A stretch of DNA of 64,000 nucleotides. It comes from Pseudomonas putida. Lineage in GTDB: Bacteria > Pseudomonadota > Gammaproteobacteria > Pseudomonadales > Pseudomonadaceae. The translations under genes were made by a program, and so were the position numbers. Of the stretch, positions 60,455-64,000 are shown in pieces; within the stretch, counting starts at the first letter, position 1, and every line of letters starts with the position of its first letter. The stretch is from NCBI RefSeq assembly GCF_002906855.1, contig NZ_MINI01000048.1, forward strand, positions 248,001 through 312,000, written 5' to 3'. The notes beneath the pieces are model-generated. The model saw nothing but the letters and a program-made list of their open reading frames with translations. It had not been told where the DNA came from and searched no databases.

Positions 60455-61657
60455 TCACAGTTGCAGGCCCTGGTTGAGTTGCATGATCGGTAACAGCACC
60501 GCCAGCACGATGAACAGCACCACGGCGCCCATCACCAGGATCATCAGGGGTTCGAAAAGCGCCATGGCGGTGTCCACCTGGCGGGCGAAGCCGCGCTCCT
60601 GGTCGTCGGCCACGCGTTCGAGCATGTCGGCCAGGGTGCCGCTGGCCTCGCCACTGCCGACCATGTTCACCAGCAACGGCGGGAACTGTAGGCTGGCGTC
60701 CAGGGCGCGGTGCAGGCTGGTGCCGCCCTGTACCTGCTGGCGCACCTGCTCCATGGCCAGGCGGATGCGCCGGTTGCCGACCGTTTCGGTGGCCACCTGC
60801 AGGGCTTCGAGCAGGGCCACGCCACTGCTGGTGAGAATTGCCAGGCTGCGCGCCAGGCGGGCGCTTTCCAGTACCTGCAGCAGCACGCCGATACGCGGCA
60901 GGCGCAGCAGCAGTTCATCGCGGCGCAGGCACCAGTGCGGCTTGCGCAGCAGCCAACTGCCCAACAGGCCGGCGATCAGCGCCAAGCCCAGCAGCCAGGG
61001 GCCGGCCTGCACCAGGCCCTGGCTCAGGCCGATCAACAGCGAGGTGATCAGCGGCAGGCTCTGCCCGGCGTGGGCGAATTGTTCGGTGAGCTTGGGCACG
61101 ACGAAGGTCATCAGGCCAACCACCACTGCCAGCGACACGCCCATCAGCACGCAGGGGTAGATCAGTGCGGTGCGCGCCTTGTGCTGCTGGCGCTGCACCT
61201 GTTCGAGGTGATCGGCCAGGCGGGTCAGCACCTGGGCCAGGCGCCCGGAACGCTCGCCAGCCTCGACCAGTGCGCAGTACAAACCAGTGAAGGGCGCCCC
61301 TTGGCGGGCGAGGCTGCGGGCCAGCCCCAGGCCTTCGGCAAGCGAGCCGCGCAGGGCTACCAGCACGCCATGCAGGGCCGGCTCGCGCAGTTGCCGTTCG
61401 AGCGTGGCCAAGGCATCTACCAGGGGGATGCCTGCACCGGTCAGAGTCGCCAACTGACGAGTCAGCTCGCACAGCTGCGCACGGCTCAGGCGCTGACGGC
61501 GCGGTTGCCGGCTGCCGGTTTCATGGCGCTGCAGCTGGCGCGGGAACAGGCCCTGCTCGCGCAGCAACTGGCGCGCATGGCGTTCGCTGTCGGCCTGCAG
61601 GCTGGCCTTGTGGGTCTTGCCGGCGAGATCGACGGCCTGATAGCGGAAAGTCGGCAT
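60455..61657 (-). CDS. gspF: Type II secretion inner-membrane protein F
   Basis: A 400-residue polytopic platform protein with two repeated GspF cytoplasmic domains (about 65-190 and 270-390) and three membrane segments ('GVSLAVVVGLMTFVVPKL', 'WLLGLALIAGLLGSWLL', 'MILVMGAVVLFIVLAVLLPIM'). 'VEAGERSGRLAQVL' and 'VGSGEASGTLADML' are the repeated signature. It starts 3 bases after gspE. Confidence 0.95.
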   Translation of the reverse strand: MPTFRYQAVDLAGKTHKASLQADSERHARQLLREQGLFPRQLQRHETGSRQPRRQRLSRAQLCELTRQLATLTGAGIPLVDALATLERQLREPALHGVLVALRGSLAEGLGLARSLARQGAPFTGLYCALVEAGERSGRLAQVLTRLADHLEQVQRQQHKARTALIYPCVLMGVSLAVVVGLMTFVVPKLTEQFAHAGQSLPLITSLLIGLSQGLVQAGPWLLGLALIAGLLGSWLLRKPHWCLRRDELLLRLPRIGVLLQVLESARLARSLAILTSSGVALLEALQVATETVGNRRIRLAMEQVRQQVQGGTSLHRALDASLQFPPLLVNMVGSGEASGTLADMLERVADDQERGFARQVDTAMALFEPLMILVMGAVVLFIVLAVLLPIMQLNQGLQL

Positions 61658-61660
61658 CGG

Positions 61661-63112
61661 TCAGCCCTGCACCACGCGCAGCACTTCGGCGAGGCTGGTT
61701 TCACCGCGGGCCAGGCAGTCGCTGGCCATCGCCACCAGGCTTTGCCTGCGCTCGGCCAGGTAGCCCTGCATGGCCAGTTCACTGACGCCGTCGTACAGCA
61801 GGCCAACCAGGCCAGCGTCCAGCTCGATGAATTCGTAGAGCCCCAGGCGCCCGACATAACCACTGCCCTGGCACTGCTCGCAACCGACCGCGTGATAGCT
61901 GCTGTGCAGCGCCGCCAGCTCTGGCCACAAGGCACGCTCTGCCGGCTGCAACGGCTGTGCGACCGCGCAAGGGCACAGCCGCCTGACCAGGCGCTGGGCC
62001 AGTACCCCGCGCAGGCAAGAGGCGATCAGGAACGGTTCGATGCCCATGTCGCGCAAGCGCGTGACGGCGCCCACTGCGCTGTTGGTGTGCAGCGTCGACA
62101 GCACCAGGTGGCCGGTGAGGCTGGCTTGCACGGCAATCTGCGCGGTCTCTTGATCGCGGATTTCACCGAGCATGATCACGTCCGGGTCCTGGCGCAGGAT
62201 CGCCCGCAGGCCGCTGGCAAAGGTCAGCCCGGCACGCGGGTTGATGGCGGTCTGGCCGATGCCGGCGATGGCGTATTCGACCGGGTCTTCGACGGTGAGG
62301 ATGTTGCGGCTGCCATCGTTCAGGCTGTTGAGGCTGGCGTACAGCGTGGTGGTCTTGCCCGAGCCGGTCGGGCCGGTGGACAGGACGATGCCGTTGGGCC
62401 GCGCCAGGCAGCTGCGCAGGCCCTGCAGCACCGCAGCGGGCATGCCCAGGTTGGCCAGTGCCAGCAGGCTGGCCTGTTTGTCCAGCACCCGCATCACCAC
62501 GCGCTCTCCATGAATGCCAGGCAAAGTCGACACCCGTACATCCACTTCCCTGCCAGCCGCTCGCAAGGTAATGCGGCCATCCTGGGGCTGGCGCTTCTCG
62601 GCGATATCCAGCCGCGCCATGACCTTGATCCGCGACACCAGCATTGCCGACAGCGCCCGTGGCGGGCGCAGCACCTCGCGCAGGTGGCCATCGACGCGCA
62701 GGCGCACCACCAGGCTCTGCTCGAAGGTTTCGATATGGATATCCGACGCACGCAGGCGCAGCGCCTGGCCGAACAGGCCGTTGATCAGGCGGATCACCGG
62801 GGCTTCATCGTCGCTTTCGAGCAGGTCCTCGATGCGCGGCATCTCGCTCATCAGGCTGTCCAGGTCGACCTGTTCGCCAATGCCTTCGATCAGTGCTTCA
62901 GTCACGCCTGCACCCGCTTCATAGAGCTGGCCAAGGCGCTCATCGAACGCCGCAGGCTCCAGGTACTCCAGCGCCATGGGCCGGCCATGCACGCGCAGCA
63001 GTTCCTGCAACTGGGCGCTGTCGGCGTCGCGACGCAACCACAGGCGCCAGCCTTCTTCGGCCGGGGCCATGGCCAGCCCGGCCTGGCGTGCCAGGCGATA
63101 GGGCAGCATCAC
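61661..63112 (-). CDS. gspE: Type II secretion ATPase E
   Basis: A 483-residue cytoplasmic ATPase driving pseudopilus assembly. Walker A 'STGPTGSGKTTTLYASL', Asp box and Walker B 'VIMLGEIRDQETAQIAVQASLTGHLVLSTLHTN' (in part), and the tetracysteine zinc site ('RLCPCAV', 'GCEQCQGSG') are present. Its start overlaps the gspD stop by 4 bases. Confidence 0.95.
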   Translation of the reverse strand: MMLPYRLARQAGLAMAPAEEGWRLWLRRDADSAQLQELLRVHGRPMALEYLEPAAFDERLGQLYEAGAGVTEALIEGIGEQVDLDSLMSEMPRIEDLLESDDEAPVIRLINGLFGQALRLRASDIHIETFEQSLVVRLRVDGHLREVLRPPRALSAMLVSRIKVMARLDIAEKRQPQDGRITLRAAGREVDVRVSTLPGIHGERVVMRVLDKQASLLALANLGMPAAVLQGLRSCLARPNGIVLSTGPTGSGKTTTLYASLNSLNDGSRNILTVEDPVEYAIAGIGQTAINPRAGLTFASGLRAILRQDPDVIMLGEIRDQETAQIAVQASLTGHLVLSTLHTNSAVGAVTRLRDMGIEPFLIASCLRGVLAQRLVRRLCPCAVAQPLQPAERALWPELAALHSSYHAVGCEQCQGSGYVGRLGLYEFIELDAGLVGLLYDGVSELAMQGYLAERRQSLVAMASDCLARGETSLAEVLRVVQG

Positions 63113-64000
63113 CAGTTGCCGCCTTCGAGGCGTGCGCGGCTGGCGGGGAACACCTGCAGCAACGGGGTGCCTTCGGCCAGGTCGGGCAACTGCAGCGGCG
63201 TGGTCTGCTGCAGGGTGCGGTACTTGCCCTCGCTGAGGCGCGCGAGGCTCGGGCCGTCGCGCAGGATGCGCGGGCGAATAAATACCATCAGGTTCTGCTT
63301 GGTGTTCTTGCTGGCATCGGAACGGAACAGCCGGCCCAGGTAGGGAATGTCACCGAGCAACGGCACGCGCTGGTCGCTGGTGCTGAGCTCGTCGCTGATC
63401 AGGCCGCCGAGGATGACCAGGCCATTGTCCTCGACCATGACCTTGGTCTTGATCTCGCGCTTGTTGGTGATCACGTCACTGGCGGCGCGGGAGTCGGCGA
63501 TCGACGAAACCTCCTGGACGATGTCCAGGCGTACGCTGTTGTCGACGTTGATCTGCGGCTTGATACGCAGCTTCACGCCGACTTCCTTGCGCTCGATGGT
63601 CTGGTAAGGGTTGGCATTGTTCTGGGTCACCGAGCCGGTCACGAACGGCACCTCCTGGCCAACCAGGATCGACGCCTCGGCGTTGTCCAGAGTCAGCAGG
63701 GTCGGCGTCGATAGCAGGTTGAAGCCGCTCTTGCCCTTGAGGGCGTTGATCAGCATGGCGAAGTTGAAACCGCCGCCGATATGGCCAAAGCCGGCCGTTG
63801 CACCGGTGGTGGTCGACAGCAGGTCGCCCAGTGCCTCGCTGTCGCCACTGGCGGCAGCGCCGGCGATGTTGGCAATGTTCACCCCGTTGCTGCCGAAGTT
63901 GACGATACCGGCGCCGAACTTCTCGTCGGCAAACAGCCACTGCACGCCCAGTTCCTGGGCCTGGATATCGGACACTTCGGCGATAATCGCCTCCACCACC
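63109..64000 (-). CDS. gspD: Type II secretion secretin D (C-terminal part; 5' end outside window)
   Basis: The last 296 residues or so of the outer-membrane secretin; the frame is open at the right edge, so the N0-N3 domains are missing. Visible are 'VEAIIAEVSDIQAQELGVQW', 'LLSTPTLLTLDNAEASILVGQEVPF', 'GVKLRIKPQIN' and 'VMVEDNGLVILGGLISDELS' (in part), which form the secretin core. The C-terminus is short after 'VFIRPRIL'. A gspC gene would be expected upstream, beyond the window. Confidence 0.93.
   Translation of the reverse strand, partial: VVEAIIAEVSDIQAQELGVQWLFADEKFGAGIVNFGSNGVNIANIAGAAASGDSEALGDLLSTTTGATAGFGHIGGGFNFAMLINALKGKSGFNLLSTPTLLTLDNAEASILVGQEVPFVTGSVTQNNANPYQTIERKEVGVKLRIKPQINVDNSVRLDIVQEVSSIADSRAASDVITNKREIKTKVMVEDNGLVILGGLISDELSTSDQRVPLLGDIPYLGRLFRSDASKNTKQNLMVFIRPRILRDGPSLARLSEGKYRTLQQTTPLQLPDLAEGTPLLQVFPASRARLEGGNW

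Noticed and set aside
60710..63343. 877-codon plus-strand open frame opposite gspF, gspE and gspD
   Set aside because: It is an antisense shadow caused by GC-rich third positions. The opposite strand encodes clear T2SS proteins with intact motifs, and this frame shows only Gln/His/Ala-rich low-complexity sequence.
1..64000. CRISPR arrays, rRNA and tRNA genes
   Set aside because: I saw no regularly spaced direct repeats, no rRNA-like sequence and no tRNA cloverleaf on reading. The only repeats are REP elements and the palindrome family.

Overview
The window is a chromosomal segment of a high-G+C gammaproteobacterium. Gene content and order point to the Pseudomonas putida group: a complete Wsp surface-sensing operon, prfB-lysS, rpsP-rimM-trmD-rplS, ffh, hom-thrC-dsbC-xerD, ydcSTUV-patD, and REP elements of the kind seen in P. 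putida (core GCGGGCTTGCCCCGCG). This assignment comes from gene recognition, not from a database search. Most of the window is core genome; the accessory-looking parts are a small low-G+C islet near 24.3-25.5 kb and the secretion block from 50 kb to the right edge.

Layout. 1-1.2 kb: a DUF4398 protein (cut by the left edge) and an OmpA-type lipoprotein. 1.3-4.4 kb, minus strand: an envelope-like cluster with a lipoprotein, a QEGLA/DUF1704 putative metallopeptidase, an alpha/beta-hydrolase lipoprotein and a small membrane protein. 4.4-8 kb, minus: a TetR regulator, lysS and prfB with an intact programmed frameshift. 8-16.5 kb, minus: wspA-B-C-D-E-F-R, a chemosensory array that controls the diguanylate cyclase WspR. 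16.6-23 kb: a DUF533 protein, then a plus-strand putrescine-type ABC transporter with gamma-aminobutyraldehyde dehydrogenase. 23-25.5 kb: an old-yellow-enzyme reductase, three copies of a GC-rich palindromic repeat, a region of interleaved inverted repeats, and a low-G+C membrane-protein gene.

25.5-38 kb: recJ, yaeQ, a class III CoA-transferase with a periplasmic binding protein, two small Pseudomonas-type proteins (one a degenerate receiver), thrC-hom, dsbC, xerD, a cation/proton antiporter and a thioesterase. 38-41.7 kb: the rplS-trmD-rimM-rpsP ribosome operon and ffh. 41.8-49.4 kb: ypjD, a CNNM/CorC protein, an MFS symporter, purT, a VUT transporter, DUF1289, a gamma-carbonic anhydrase and two NUDIX enzymes. 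49.4-56.4 kb: an L,D-transpeptidase and a two-partner secretion pair (TpsB pore, 1507-residue TpsA adhesin). 56.5-64 kb, minus: a type II secretion operon gspD-E-F-G-H-I-J-L-M-N, cut by the right edge in gspD and with no gspK between J and L.

The most notable points are the clean absence of gspK, a dispersed palindrome family including one perfect 24-bp stem, pseudoknot-like inverted repeats beside the low-G+C gene, a four-cysteine cluster in WspD, and a stand-alone degenerate receiver protein. I did not find a gene set that I could defend as a wholly new system.
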